Shown here in pieces: positions 1-8,377 of a DNA stretch of 10,465 nucleotides. The position numbers and the translations under genes are program-made. This DNA is from UKL13-2 sp040006575 (lineage in GTDB: Bacteria > Pseudomonadota > Gammaproteobacteria > Burkholderiales > Usitatibacteraceae), in NCBI GenBank assembly GCA_040006575.1, contig JBDTWS010000141.1, positions 1-10,465 on the forward strand, given 5' to 3'. How positions within the stretch are numbered: the stretch's first letter is position 1; every line of letters starts with the position of its first letter. A model generated the notes under the pieces. That model worked only from the letters and a program-made list of their open reading frames with translations. It made no database searches and had not been told where the DNA came from.

Positions 1-577
1 GATTGCCGAGATGTCCCAGTGCGGCGGACAGATCACCCGGCCCGACCAGCACACCATCGACACCGTCAACCTGGGTGATTTCATCCACCGCATCGACACC
101 GGCGCGGCTTTCGATCTGCACGATCACCGAGATGTTCTGGTTGATGGTGGCGAAGTAATTTGGGATCGTGCCGTAACGGTTATTGCGCTGCGACACCGAA
201 ATACCGCGAATGCCTTCGGGCGGATAGCGCGTGGCGGCGACGGCGGCGCGCGCCTGTTCGGCGGACTCAACGAAGGGCACCAGGAAATTGTAGAAGCCCG
301 CATCCAGCAGCCGCTTGATGATCACCGGTTCATTCCACGGCGGCCGCACCACCGGCGCGCTCACGCTGTCCTTCAAGGCCATCAATTGCGGGATCAGCGA
401 GATGACGTCGTTGGGTGAATGCTCGGCATCGAGCAGCAGCCAATCGAAACCGGCCACCCCCAGCACTTCGGTGCTGATGGGATTTGCCAGTGAACACCAG
501 CAGCCGATGAGGCGCTTTTTGGCGATAAGGTCGGCGCGGAACTGATTCGGTACGCCCTGGTACGGAGTTGTGGTCAT
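1..577 (-). CDS. garL: 2-keto-3-deoxy-glucarate-type aldolase, HpcH/HpaI family (GarL-like), partial 3' end
   Basis: Class II (metal-dependent) aldolase of the HpcH/HpaI family. GarL cleaves 5-keto-4-deoxy-D-glucarate or 2-keto-3-deoxy-D-glucarate to pyruvate and tartronate semialdehyde in the cytoplasm. The first 192 residues are present; the C-terminal part lies beyond position 1. I recognise it by close agreement with E. coli GarL, including the stretches NPISTEVLG (32-40), FDWLLLDAEHSPND (44-57), NEPVIIKRLLD (82-92) and RYPPEGIRG (117-125). The family's active-site residues are visible: His53, Arg78, the metal-ligand Glu156 in QIES, and Asp182 in GPGD. The ATG at 577 follows the stop of the upstream binding-protein gene by 8 nt, so it is translationally close-coupled, though no strong Shine-Dalgarno is seen. 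It is the last visible gene of the operon. Relaxed substrate range is known in this family, so a 2-keto-3-deoxy-pentonate substrate is also possible. Family certain; exact substrate inferred. Confidence 0.88.
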   Translation of the reverse strand, partial: MTTTPYQGVPNQFRADLIAKKRLIGCWCSLANPISTEVLGVAGFDWLLLDAEHSPNDVISLIPQLMALKDSVSAPVVRPPWNEPVIIKRLLDAGFYNFLVPFVESAEQARAAVAATRYPPEGIRGISVSQRNNRYGTIPNYFATINQNISVIVQIESRAGVDAVDEITQVDGVDGVLVGPGDLSAALGHLGN

Positions 578-585
578 GTGTGTGC

Positions 586-1572
586 TCAATCCAGTTTTGC
601 GCCGGAGGCCTTGGCGGCCTTGCCCCACTTGGCGATTTCCGCAGTGACGAAGTCAGAGAATTGCGCGGGCGAATTGGCCACGACCACAAAGCCGACAGAC
701 TGCAAGCGTGTTTTTATATCGGGCATGTTCATCGCCTTCACCGTCGCGTCGTTGAGTTTCTGGATGATTTCCTTCGGCGTGCCGGCGGGCGCGGAAAGCC
801 CGAACCATGACACGGCCGAGAATCCGGGATAGCCCGATTCGGCGATAGTGGGCACGTCGGGATACGCAGGATTACGCTCAAGGCTGGCGACGGCGAGGGC
901 GCGTAATTTTCCGGACTGTACTTGCGGCAATGCATTGTCCTGGTTGATGAACAGGAGTGGAATCTGGCCGCCGATCACATCGGTGATGGCCGCAGCACCC
1001 CCTTTATAGGGCACATGCAGCACATCGATGCCGGTGGCTTGTTTCACCATCTCCATCGCGAGGTGCCCGGAGGAGCCGCTGCCCGAACTGGCGTTGGCAT
1101 ACTTGCCGGGATTAGCTTTTGCCAGCGCAATAAATTCCTTGAATGTCTTCGCCGGAAATTCAGGATTGGCCGCGAGCACATTCGGTCCCGTGGCCAGCAG
1201 CGAGACATGCGCGAAATCCTTGTCGCTGAACGGCATCTTGCCGTACAGCGAATAGTTGATCGCGTTCGAACCCACGCCCGAGAGCAACAGCGTGTAGCCA
1301 TCGGCCGCGGCCTTGGCCACCTGGTCGGCGCCGATGTTGCCGTTGGCGCCGCCCTTGTTTTCGATGATCACGGTTTGATTGAGCAGCTTGCCGAGCTCCA
1401 CACTCAGCAGGCGGCCGACGTTATCGGTGCTGCCGCCGGCGGGGAAGGGCACGATAATTTTTATGGGCTTGGAGGGATACGCCTGCGCTGCAACAACTGG
1501 TGCCACGACGGATGCCAGCAACGCAAACCCGGCTGTAAACAACGAGCGACGGCTGTGCGAATTCAGTTTCAT
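586..1572 (-). CDS. Bug/TctC-family tripartite tricarboxylate transporter substrate-binding protein (copy 1)
   Basis: Predicted periplasmic solute-binding protein of 328 residues, the normal length for the TctC/Bug family, whose members bind carboxylates for TctABC-type transporters. An N-terminal signal is clear: SRRS at 7-10, a hydrophobic run from 11 to 28, and an AQA cleavage site after residue 31. The twin arginine is reminiscent of a Tat signal, but the motif is imperfect. Family landmarks are VPFPAGG (41-47), ENKGGANGNIG (71-81), the G/S-rich loop around 162-169 and HVPYKGG (186-192). I place the start at 1572 rather than 1617 because GAGGAG sits 5 nt upstream of it and the signal peptide then begins properly. 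It lies 156 nt after the ALDH gene and 8 nt before the garL-like gene. No TctA or TctB membrane protein is in the window. Ligand presumably a sugar acid or a catabolic product, by context only. Confidence 0.9.
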   Translation of the reverse strand: MKLNSHSRRSLFTAGFALLASVVAPVVAAQAYPSKPIKIIVPFPAGGSTDNVGRLLSVELGKLLNQTVIIENKGGANGNIGADQVAKAAADGYTLLLSGVGSNAINYSLYGKMPFSDKDFAHVSLLATGPNVLAANPEFPAKTFKEFIALAKANPGKYANASSGSGSSGHLAMEMVKQATGIDVLHVPYKGGAAAITDVIGGQIPLLFINQDNALPQVQSGKLRALAVASLERNPAYPDVPTIAESGYPGFSAVSWFGLSAPAGTPKEIIQKLNDATVKAMNMPDIKTRLQSVGFVVVANSPAQFSDFVTAEIAKWGKAAKASGAKLD

Positions 1573-1577
1573 GTGGA

Positions 1578-1583
1578 CTCCTC
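1578..1583 (-). promoter_or_regulatory. Shine-Dalgarno of binding-protein gene copy 1
   Basis: GAGGAG on the minus strand, 5 nt before the ATG at 1572. It decides between this start and the in-frame ATG at 1617, which would add 15 residues of non-signal-like sequence. Confidence 0.75.
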
Positions 1584-1642
1584 GGCTAATCGAATTGATG
1601 AGATGCTGTGCCCGCATCGTTTGATGTAAATCGCCATCTGGC

Positions 1643-1676
1643 GCGTCGTTCCGGGCAAAAATGGCTGGAACGGCGC
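1643..1676 (-). other. Imperfect stem-loop in the ALDH to binding-protein intergenic gap
   Basis: Within the 156-nt gap (1573-1728) the arms at 1643-1652 and 1667-1676 are inverted repeats around a 14-nt loop. The core is GGAACG/CGTTCC (6 bp) followed by one mismatch on the minus-strand transcript and three more G:C pairs. No T-run follows on either side, so it does not look like an intrinsic terminator. It may be an mRNA-stabilising or attenuating hairpin between cistrons, or carry no function. Immediately beside it, CACCA-ATGC-TGGTG (1676-1689) forms a second small palindrome. Confidence 0.4.
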
Positions 1677-1692
1677 ACCAATGCTGGTGTTT
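1674..1692. repeat. 19-base element, copy 1 (copy 2 at 8262-8280)
   Basis: Intergenic, between the ALDH gene and the first-listed binding protein. It contains the palindrome CACCA-ATGC-TGGTG and overlaps the right arm of the stem-loop at 1643-1676. It matches the element upstream of groES at 18 of 19 bases. Confidence 0.35.
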
Positions 1693-1728
1693 GACCTGCA
1701 GATCTACGTTATTGCGTGGTGCTGAACG

Positions 1729-3165
1729 TTACGCCAGCGTGTACGCCGTTTTCACCGTCGTATAAAACTCCACGGCATAACGTCCCTGTTCGCGCGAACC
1801 GTAACTCGATCCTTTGCGTCCGCCAAACGGCACATGGTAATCGACACCCGCCGTCGCGACATTGACCATGACCATCCCCGCTTGCGCGTGGCGCTTGAAG
1901 TGCGACGCGTGCTTGAGCGATGTGGTGCAGATGCCGGCAGACAAACCGAACTCGGTATCGTTGGCGAGTGCAAGCGCTTCATCGTAATTGGCCGCGCGAA
2001 TCACGCTGGCGACCGGCCCGAAAATTTCTTCACGGCTGATGCGCATGCTCGCCTTGGTTTCGGTAAACAGCGCCGGCGACAAATAAAACCCAGGCGTATC
2101 GCGCGCGACACGCTCGCCACCGCACACCAGCGTTGCCCCTTCGAGGCGGCCGATTTCCACGTAGCGCAAATCCTGGTCGAGCTGGCTCTGGTCCACCACC
2201 GGGCCAATTTGCGTTTCCTTGGCGCGCGCATCGCCAACGACGAGTGCACGTGCGCGGGCTGACAACGCATCGACGAAGCGATCATGGATTCCTGCGGTGA
2301 CGATGATGCGGCTGGACGCCGTACAACGTTGGCCGGTCGAATAGAACGCGCCTTGCACGGCGCATTCGACGGCGATGTTGAGGTCGGCATCATCCACCAC
2401 CACCAGCGGATTCTTGCCGCCCATTTCAAGCTGCATTTTCGCGCCACGTTTCAATGCGGCTTCTGCCACGCGCTTGCCGGTAGCGACCGAACCGGTGAAG
2501 GTGATCGCATCGACATCGGTGTGGTCCAGGAAAGCCTGTCCCACCACGCTGCCGCGTCCCATCACAAGATTGAATACACCCGCCGGCAAACCGCTGCGGC
2601 TGATGATCTCGGTGATGGCCCATGAACATCCGGGCACGAGGTCGGCCGGCTTCATCACCACGCAATTTCCATACGCCAGCGCCGGCGCGATTTTCCACGC
2701 AGGAATGGCGATCGGAAAATTCCACGGCGTGATGATGCCAACCACACCCACCGGCTCACGCGTGATTTCGATATCGAGTCCGGGACGGATCGAAGCCAGT
2801 TTCTCCCCGGGAATGCGCAAGGCTTCACCTGCAAAAAACTTGAAGATCTGCCCCGCGCGACCGGCTTCGCCGATGCCTTCCACCAGCGTCTTGCCTTCCT
2901 CGCGTGACAGCAGGTCACCCAGCTCGGCTTTGCGCGCCAGGATTTCGGTACCGATGAAATCAAGCACGTCGAAACGTTGCTGCGGCGTGGACATCGACCA
3001 GCCGGCAAATGCCGCACGTGCGGCGGCGACGGCCGTCGAGGCCTGTGCGGCATCTGCCTGCGCGTAGTCGCCGATGATGTCCGCGGTGTTGGAAGGATTG
3101 ACGTTGGGCGATGCGGTAGCGCCTTCCAGCCATTCGCCGCCGATGAAATTCTTATGCAGAGTCAT
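1729..3165 (-). CDS. Aldehyde dehydrogenase, 2-oxoglutarate-semialdehyde (2,5-dioxopentanoate) dehydrogenase type
   Basis: Cytoplasmic NAD(P)-dependent aldehyde dehydrogenase of 478 residues, the usual length. The likely reaction is oxidation of 2-oxoglutarate semialdehyde to 2-oxoglutarate, the last step of non-phosphorylating pentonate and aldarate breakdown. Visible catalytic features are PWNF with Asn149, MKPAD with Lys172 (cofactor), FTGSVATG (223-230), the general base Glu247 in LEMGGKNP, the nucleophile Cys281 in GQRCTASSR, and EIFGP (380-384). The C-terminal stretch AGVDYHVPFGGRKGSSYG (439-456) is, as I recall, typical of the semialdehyde dehydrogenase subfamily rather than of succinate-semialdehyde or betaine-aldehyde enzymes. 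The start at 3165 is chosen because the family begins ...KNFIGGEW; the longer frame to 3282 only reads into the upstream gene. The gap to the upstream gene's stop is 10 nt, with only a weak AGAAAG ribosome site, suggesting coupled translation. Family certain; substrate probable. Confidence 0.9.
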   Translation of the reverse strand: MTLHKNFIGGEWLEGATASPNVNPSNTADIIGDYAQADAAQASTAVAAARAAFAGWSMSTPQQRFDVLDFIGTEILARKAELGDLLSREEGKTLVEGIGEAGRAGQIFKFFAGEALRIPGEKLASIRPGLDIEITREPVGVVGIITPWNFPIAIPAWKIAPALAYGNCVVMKPADLVPGCSWAITEIISRSGLPAGVFNLVMGRGSVVGQAFLDHTDVDAITFTGSVATGKRVAEAALKRGAKMQLEMGGKNPLVVVDDADLNIAVECAVQGAFYSTGQRCTASSRIIVTAGIHDRFVDALSARARALVVGDARAKETQIGPVVDQSQLDQDLRYVEIGRLEGATLVCGGERVARDTPGFYLSPALFTETKASMRISREEIFGPVASVIRAANYDEALALANDTEFGLSAGICTTSLKHASHFKRHAQAGMVMVNVATAGVDYHVPFGGRKGSSYGSREQGRYAVEFYTTVKTAYTLA

Positions 3166-3175
3166 GACAGCTTTC

Positions 3176-4153
3176 TCAATTGGCCTTGATGTTGGCGTCC
3201 TTGACCACTTTGGCCCATTTCGCAATTTCAGCTTTCTGGAATGCGGCGAACTGTTCAGACGTGTTGGCAACGGGATCCACACCCAGCGAATCGAGCCGCT
3301 CGCGAATGTCAGGCATGGCGATGATCTTCACCAGTTCTGCATTGAGCCGCGTGACGATGGCTTTCGGTGTACCGGCCGGTGCAAAGATGCCCTGCCACGA
3401 CACCAGCTCATAGCCCGGCACACCGGCCTCGGCCATGGTCGGAATCGTTTCCATGCCCTTCACCCGCTTGGCTGAGGTGACGGCCAGTGCGCGCACATTG
3501 CCGCCCTTGATGTGCGGCCCCGCAACCACGGTGGTGTCGAACATCATCGGCACCTGACCTGCCATCACATCCTGGATGGCAGGTGCGCTGCCTTTGTACG
3601 GAATGTGTTCCATCTGCAGCCCGGCCATGGCCTTGAACAACTCACCCGACAAATGTTGCGAGGTGCCGTTGCCGGCGGAAGCAAAACTCATCGCGCCCGG
3701 TTTCGCCTTGGCCTGTGCGATCAGTTCTTTCAAATCCTTGGCCGGATTCTTGGGGTCAACCACCAGCACATTCGCGTTGGTGCCGATCAGCGTGATCGGT
3801 ACGAAATCCTTGACGGGGTCATAGGGCATGTTGGCGTACATGCTCACGTTGATGGCGTGCGAGCTGATGGTGCCGCCGAGGATGGTGTAGCCGTCGGGCG
3901 CGGATTTCGCAACGAAGTCCGAACCGATATTGCCGCCGGCGCCGGCCTTGTTTTCGACCACCACCTGCTGGCCCAGCGCGGCGCTCAATTTGTTGGCGAG
4001 CAGGCGCGCCAGGATGTCGGTGGTGCCGCCGGGTGGAAACGGCACGATGTACTTGATCGGTTTCGACGGCCATTTGTCCTGTGCGAAAGCGGGCAGGCCC
4101 ACGGTACAAACTGCTGCAATCAGTATGACGAAAATGCGTTTGCTGTGCTTCAT
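3176..4153 (-). CDS. Bug/TctC-family tripartite tricarboxylate transporter substrate-binding protein (copy 2)
   Basis: Predicted periplasmic solute-binding protein of 325 residues, full length for the family. The signal peptide is a basic start (MKHSKR), a hydrophobic core over 7-20 and an AFA cleavage site after residue 24. No lipobox precedes the mature end. Family landmarks are VPFPPGG (37-43), ENKAGAGGNIG (67-77), GNGTSQH (161-167) and HIPYKG (183-188). GAGGAG (4160-4165) stands 6 nt before the ATG. The gene sits between the sugar-acid dehydratase (27-nt gap) and the ALDH (10-nt gap). It shares the fold and landmarks of the copy at 586-1572 but differs at many positions throughout, including the presumed ligand loops. 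The two are therefore diverged family members rather than a recent duplication. Ligand unknown; a sugar acid is the contextual guess. Confidence 0.9.
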   Translation of the reverse strand: MKHSKRIFVILIAAVCTVGLPAFAQDKWPSKPIKYIVPFPPGGTTDILARLLANKLSAALGQQVVVENKAGAGGNIGSDFVAKSAPDGYTILGGTISSHAINVSMYANMPYDPVKDFVPITLIGTNANVLVVDPKNPAKDLKELIAQAKAKPGAMSFASAGNGTSQHLSGELFKAMAGLQMEHIPYKGSAPAIQDVMAGQVPMMFDTTVVAGPHIKGGNVRALAVTSAKRVKGMETIPTMAEAGVPGYELVSWQGIFAPAGTPKAIVTRLNAELVKIIAMPDIRERLDSLGVDPVANTSEQFAAFQKAEIAKWAKVVKDANIKAN

Positions 4154-4180
4154 GGTGTTCTCCTCGTTGCGGATGGAAAC

Positions 4181-5923
<1,743 letters not shown>

Positions 5924-5927
5924 GGAA

Positions 5928-6869
5928 TCAGGCGGCGGCCCTGGCGGGCATGAATTCGGCATTGGCGGCGAGCAGTGCTTTTGCCACCGGTTGCACACGC
6001 GCTTTTTCTGCGTCGGTGAGGCCGGTGATCATCGGCAGCATCGGGCCCATGTCGGCGATCCCGGCCAGCGTGACACCATCGTGCAGCACGCGGATCGGCG
6101 CGATACTGTCACGGCAATCTTCGAAGGGGATATAGAGCGCGCGAACTTTCTCGGCTTCGTCGTAGCGTTTGGCTTTCAGCAATTCCAGCAGCTTCATCGT
6201 GCCGGCGGGTGCGATGCAGATGGAGCCGGACGTAAAACTGGTGATGCCGAAATCGCGCAAGTGCGTGATGGCAGGACGCTCGCCGATGCCGGACACGAGA
6301 TATTTCTTGTCGACCGCCGCGCACAGTGCGGTGAGGTAATCGTCTTTTGCCGGATCATCGCGCACGACCGCGTATTTCACGCTGGCAACGCGGCCTTCAT
6401 CGACCAGTGCTTTCAAGGTGTCGGGTTTGAGATAGGGCTCGGACTTGATATAGATGACGGCGGGTTTGCCCATCGCGTCGGTGATGCGGCGGATGCCGAT
6501 GCCCAAACCTTCGTCGGTGAAGGGGAACGTCATCGGCAGCAACATCGCCGTCGGATATTTGCTGGCCTTGATGATGGCGGCCTGGTCGATGGCCTTGCCG
6601 TAATCCGGGCCAATCGAAGGCAGTACCCAGGTGTCGCTACCGGCAGCTTCAGCCAGGAAATCCAGCGTGGCCGCATATTCGGAAAGGGGGATGTGATAGA
6701 AGTTGGCGTTGCCGCCGTACATCAGCGAACGCACGCCGCCGCTTTCGAGGTGGCGGATCAGCGCGATATTGGCAGCCTTGTTGAGCGTGAAATCGGCATT
6801 GCGGGCCATCGGCGGCACGGCGATCACGGAGCGCAGCAGGTCTTCTTTGGTGACGGGGGTGGTTTTCAT
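5928..6869 (-). CDS. DapA/NAL-superfamily lyase or dehydratase (dihydrodipicolinate synthase family protein)
   Basis: Cytoplasmic class I (Schiff-base) enzyme of the N-acetylneuraminate lyase/DapA superfamily, 313 residues, normal for the family. Lys165 in SVKYAV is the probable Schiff-base lysine and Tyr140 in VIYIK the partner tyrosine; their 25-residue spacing fits the superfamily. The usual GTTGE carboxylate-binding loop is replaced by YGGNANFYH (51-59). The enzyme is therefore not dihydrodipicolinate synthase itself. In this operon the best guesses are a 2-keto-3-deoxy-pentonate dehydratase giving 2-oxoglutarate semialdehyde, a 5-keto-4-deoxy-glucarate dehydratase, or an aldolase. AGGAG (6875-6879) lies 5 nt before the ATG. 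It is the first gene of the operon, about 120 nt downstream of the predicted start site, and its TGA lies 4 nt before the dehydratase ATG. Family certain; reaction inferred. Confidence 0.85.
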   Translation of the reverse strand: MKTTPVTKEDLLRSVIAVPPMARNADFTLNKAANIALIRHLESGGVRSLMYGGNANFYHIPLSEYAATLDFLAEAAGSDTWVLPSIGPDYGKAIDQAAIIKASKYPTAMLLPMTFPFTDEGLGIGIRRITDAMGKPAVIYIKSEPYLKPDTLKALVDEGRVASVKYAVVRDDPAKDDYLTALCAAVDKKYLVSGIGERPAITHLRDFGITSFTSGSICIAPAGTMKLLELLKAKRYDEAEKVRALYIPFEDCRDSIAPIRVLHDGVTLAGIADMGPMLPMITGLTDAEKARVQPVAKALLAANAEFMPARAAA

Positions 6870-6977
6870 CGGGACTCCTGGGGATGGAAATGAGCTTGGC
6901 GCTGCGAAGAGCTTAATGACCGGCTTGGGTTTATGCCTGGGCGTGTATTTGCGCGAATGGCTGGAATGCCGGAATAA

Positions 6978-6993
6978 ATGATAGCGCTAACAT
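6978..6993 (-). promoter_or_regulatory. LacI/GntR-type operator of the catabolic operon
   Basis: The near-perfect palindrome ATGATA-GCGC-TAACAT (plus strand) has the form of LacI-family sites with a central CG, and resembles, from memory, the E. coli GntR site ATGTTA-N4-TAACAT. It covers the predicted transcription start of the operon promoter just downstream of the -10 box, the classical place for repression. It matches the site at 8125-8140 in 14 of 16 positions when read on the opposite strand. An extra half site ATGTTA (6998-7003) falls in the -10 box. Confidence 0.75.
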
Positions 6994-6997
6994 TTTA

Positions 6998-7026
6998 ATG
7001 TTATCCCCGGAAGCCGCCGCTGTCAA
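6998..7026 (-). promoter_or_regulatory. Predicted sigma70 promoter of the catabolic operon
   Basis: On the minus strand a perfect -35 TTGACA (7026-7021) is followed after exactly 17 nt by TAACAT (7003-6998), four of six to TATAAT with the key A2 and T6. The start site should be near 6991, giving a leader of about 120 nt before the first gene. I see no riboswitch or terminator in that leader. The strong -35 box fits a promoter held off by the adjacent operator. Confidence 0.7.
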
Positions 7027-7057
7027 TCTTCGCCGGCTGTTATGGATCAAGCCGTGC

Positions 7058-8101
7058 TCAAACGCTGTCCCGTTCTACGATGGAAAATCCCAGATCCACC
7101 ACCCGTTGCGGCACCTCGCGTCCTTCGACCCGGTCGACAATAAAGCGCGCCGCCTGGTAGCCGATGGCCGTGCCGTCGATGCGAACCGTGGTGAGCGCGG
7201 GATGGGTATCGCCGGCAAATCCCAGGTCGCCAAAACCGAACACGCCGAAATCACCGGGCACGGATTTGCCGCGTGCCTGGGCTTCTGTTATCACGCCAAG
7301 CGCGAGGACGTCGGAGCTGCAGAACACGGCATCAATATCAGGATGCTTGTCGAGTAACTGCGATAAACCGGCGCGGCCGCTACCCAGCGTCGTCGGCGCA
7401 GGCACCACGCAGGCGGGAATCCTGGGCAATCCCAATCGGGCGGCAGTGGCTTCAAACGCCTGCCGCCGCAAGCTGGCGCGATGATCGTCGGCGGTAACGA
7501 TGGCCAGTCGCCGGCGACCCTTGCCGTGAAGGTATTCCGCGACAGCGGCGCCCACTTTCTCATGGGAGAAACCCACCAGCATGTCCATCGGTGTCGGTGT
7601 CAGGTCCCAGGTTTCGACCACGGGAATACCCGAGGCCAGCAGGCGTCGCCGGCCTTCGGCGGAATGCATGATGCCGGTGAGGACAATGCCGTCGGGGCGG
7701 CGGCCGATGATGGCGTCGAGCAGGGCATCTTCGCGCTGGCCGGTGTAGCCGCTTTGGCCCAGCATTAGTTGATAGCCGGATTCGGCAAGCGCCTCGGTCA
7801 AGGCCTGCACTGTTTCAAGGAATACCGGGCCGGCGATGGTGGGCACCAAGGCGGCGACCAGGCGGCTGCGGCTGGAGGCGAGTCCACCGGCCAGCATGTT
7901 GGGTACGTAGCCGGTACGCGTGATGGCATCGAGCACACGCTTTAACGTTTCAGGCGAAACGACGCTGGGCATATTGAGCGCGCGCGATGCGGTGATCGCG
8001 GAAACACCGGCAACCTTGGCGACGTCGGTGAGCGTGATGCCGCCGCTGCTGCGGCGTGCGCGGCGTGGCGAGGTTACGGCTGTGCTGTCGGTCTTGTTCA
8101 T
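7058..8101 (-). CDS. LacI-family transcriptional regulator, GntR (gluconate)-like
   Basis: DNA-binding regulator of 347 residues, the usual LacI-family length. A basic N-terminal tail (PRRARR, 12-17) precedes the helix-turn-helix at about 23-42 (ITLTDVAKVAGVSAITASRA). The hinge is near 68-80 (NMLAGGLASSRSR) and the periplasmic-binding-protein-like effector domain runs from 81 to the end. The effector domain shares the GntR pattern: GYQLMLG, DGIVLTG, GIPVVETWD, VGFSHEKVGAAV, DAVFCSSDVLALG and a closing DLGFS. The likely ligand is therefore a sugar acid, in keeping with the operon it precedes on the same strand (about 190 nt before the first enzyme gene). I place the start at 8101 because the longer frame from 8140 begins inside the operator at 8125-8140. 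Neither start has a good ribosome site. Probably a repressor of the operon and of itself, inferred from the operator pair. Confidence 0.88.
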   Translation of the reverse strand: MNKTDSTAVTSPRRARRSSGGITLTDVAKVAGVSAITASRALNMPSVVSPETLKRVLDAITRTGYVPNMLAGGLASSRSRLVAALVPTIAGPVFLETVQALTEALAESGYQLMLGQSGYTGQREDALLDAIIGRRPDGIVLTGIMHSAEGRRRLLASGIPVVETWDLTPTPMDMLVGFSHEKVGAAVAEYLHGKGRRRLAIVTADDHRASLRRQAFEATAARLGLPRIPACVVPAPTTLGSGRAGLSQLLDKHPDIDAVFCSSDVLALGVITEAQARGKSVPGDFGVFGFGDLGFAGDTHPALTTVRIDGTAIGYQAARFIVDRVEGREVPQRVVDLGFSIVERDSV

Positions 8102-8124
8102 GCGTGAATCGTAGCGCAAACGCG

Positions 8125-8140
8125 ATGTTATCGCTACCAT
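8125..8140 (-). promoter_or_regulatory. Second LacI/GntR-type operator, upstream of the regulator gene
   Basis: ATGTTA-TCGC-TACCAT on the plus strand is a 16-bp imperfect palindrome 23 nt before the regulator ATG. It equals the reverse complement of the operon operator at 14 of 16 positions. An extra GTAGCG (8111-8116) is inverted relative to CGCTAC (8132-8137) within the site. I could not identify a convincing -35/-10 pair for the regulator, though TAACAT on the minus strand inside the site might serve as a -10. Confidence 0.65.
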
Positions 8141-8157
8141 TCGGCGGGTTTGATGGC

Positions 8158-8192
8158 CCTTCGAGGCACTGCGACAGGCTCACTGCGAACGG
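8158..8192. repeat. Possible dispersed intergenic repeat fragment with internal tandem
   Basis: The stretch begins CCTTCGAGGC and ends ACTGCGAACGG. This resembles, in outline, intergenic repeats of the CCTTCGA...GAACGG type scattered through many proteobacterial genomes. Inside it CACTGCGA occurs twice (8167-8174 and 8181-8188) at a 14-nt period. Only one copy is in the window, so repeat status is a guess from resemblance. Confidence 0.3.
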
Positions 8193-8261
8193 TGGGCATT
8201 TCAATTGGAGGGTGAAACTCCATGATTCGCGCGGGTCCCAAGCCATAATTTGGCTATAGAC

Positions 8262-8280
8262 CGCACCAATGCTGGAGTTT
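8262..8280. repeat. 19-base element, copy 2 (copy 1 at 1674-1692)
   Basis: CGCACCAATGCTGGAGTTT here and CGCACCAATGCTGGTGTTT at 1674-1692 agree at 18 of 19 bases. Both lie in intergenic DNA and both follow a TGGCT 6-7 nt upstream. In copy 1 the sequence forms CACCA-ATGC-TGGTG; in this copy one base change breaks the palindrome. The role is unknown. Confidence 0.35.
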
Positions 8281-8347
8281 CATTTGATTTTGCGGGTGTA
8301 ATCGCAGCGCACAAAACGCAACATACCAAACAAAATCTGCCTCAAGC

Positions 8348-8377
8348 CTTGAAATCGTCACCTTTCGCCATTACTAT
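8348..8377 (+). promoter_or_regulatory. groESL promoter, overlapping sigma70-like and sigma32-like elements
   Basis: TTGAAA (8349-8354) and TACTAT (8372-8377) are spaced by exactly 17 nt and make a good vegetative promoter with a start near 8384, inside CIRCE. The same -35 extends to CTTGAAA (8348-8354), and CGCCATTA (8366-8373) 11 nt later resembles the heat-shock sigma32 -10 (CCCCATnT). Either or both could be used; sequence alone does not decide. Confidence 0.6.

Noticed and set aside
1573..1617. N-terminal extension of the first binding protein to an ATG at 1617
   Set aside because: The extra 15 residues are not signal-peptide-like, and a strong GAGGAG site serves the ATG at 1572.
1662..1677. 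TGGC...GCGCA resembling a sigma54 -24/-12 promoter on the plus strand
   Set aside because: Only the GG and GC dinucleotides fit, and it points into the antisense of the ALDH gene with nothing to transcribe.
1674..1690. GCACCA...TGGTG resembling an NtrC binding site
   Set aside because: The spacer is 4 nt rather than the 3 nt of the NtrC consensus, the second arm is incomplete, and no credible sigma54 promoter or nitrogen gene is nearby.
6956..6966. AATGGCTGGAA shared with 1660-1670
   Set aside because: An 11-base match is expected several times by chance in 10 kb, and the flanks do not match.
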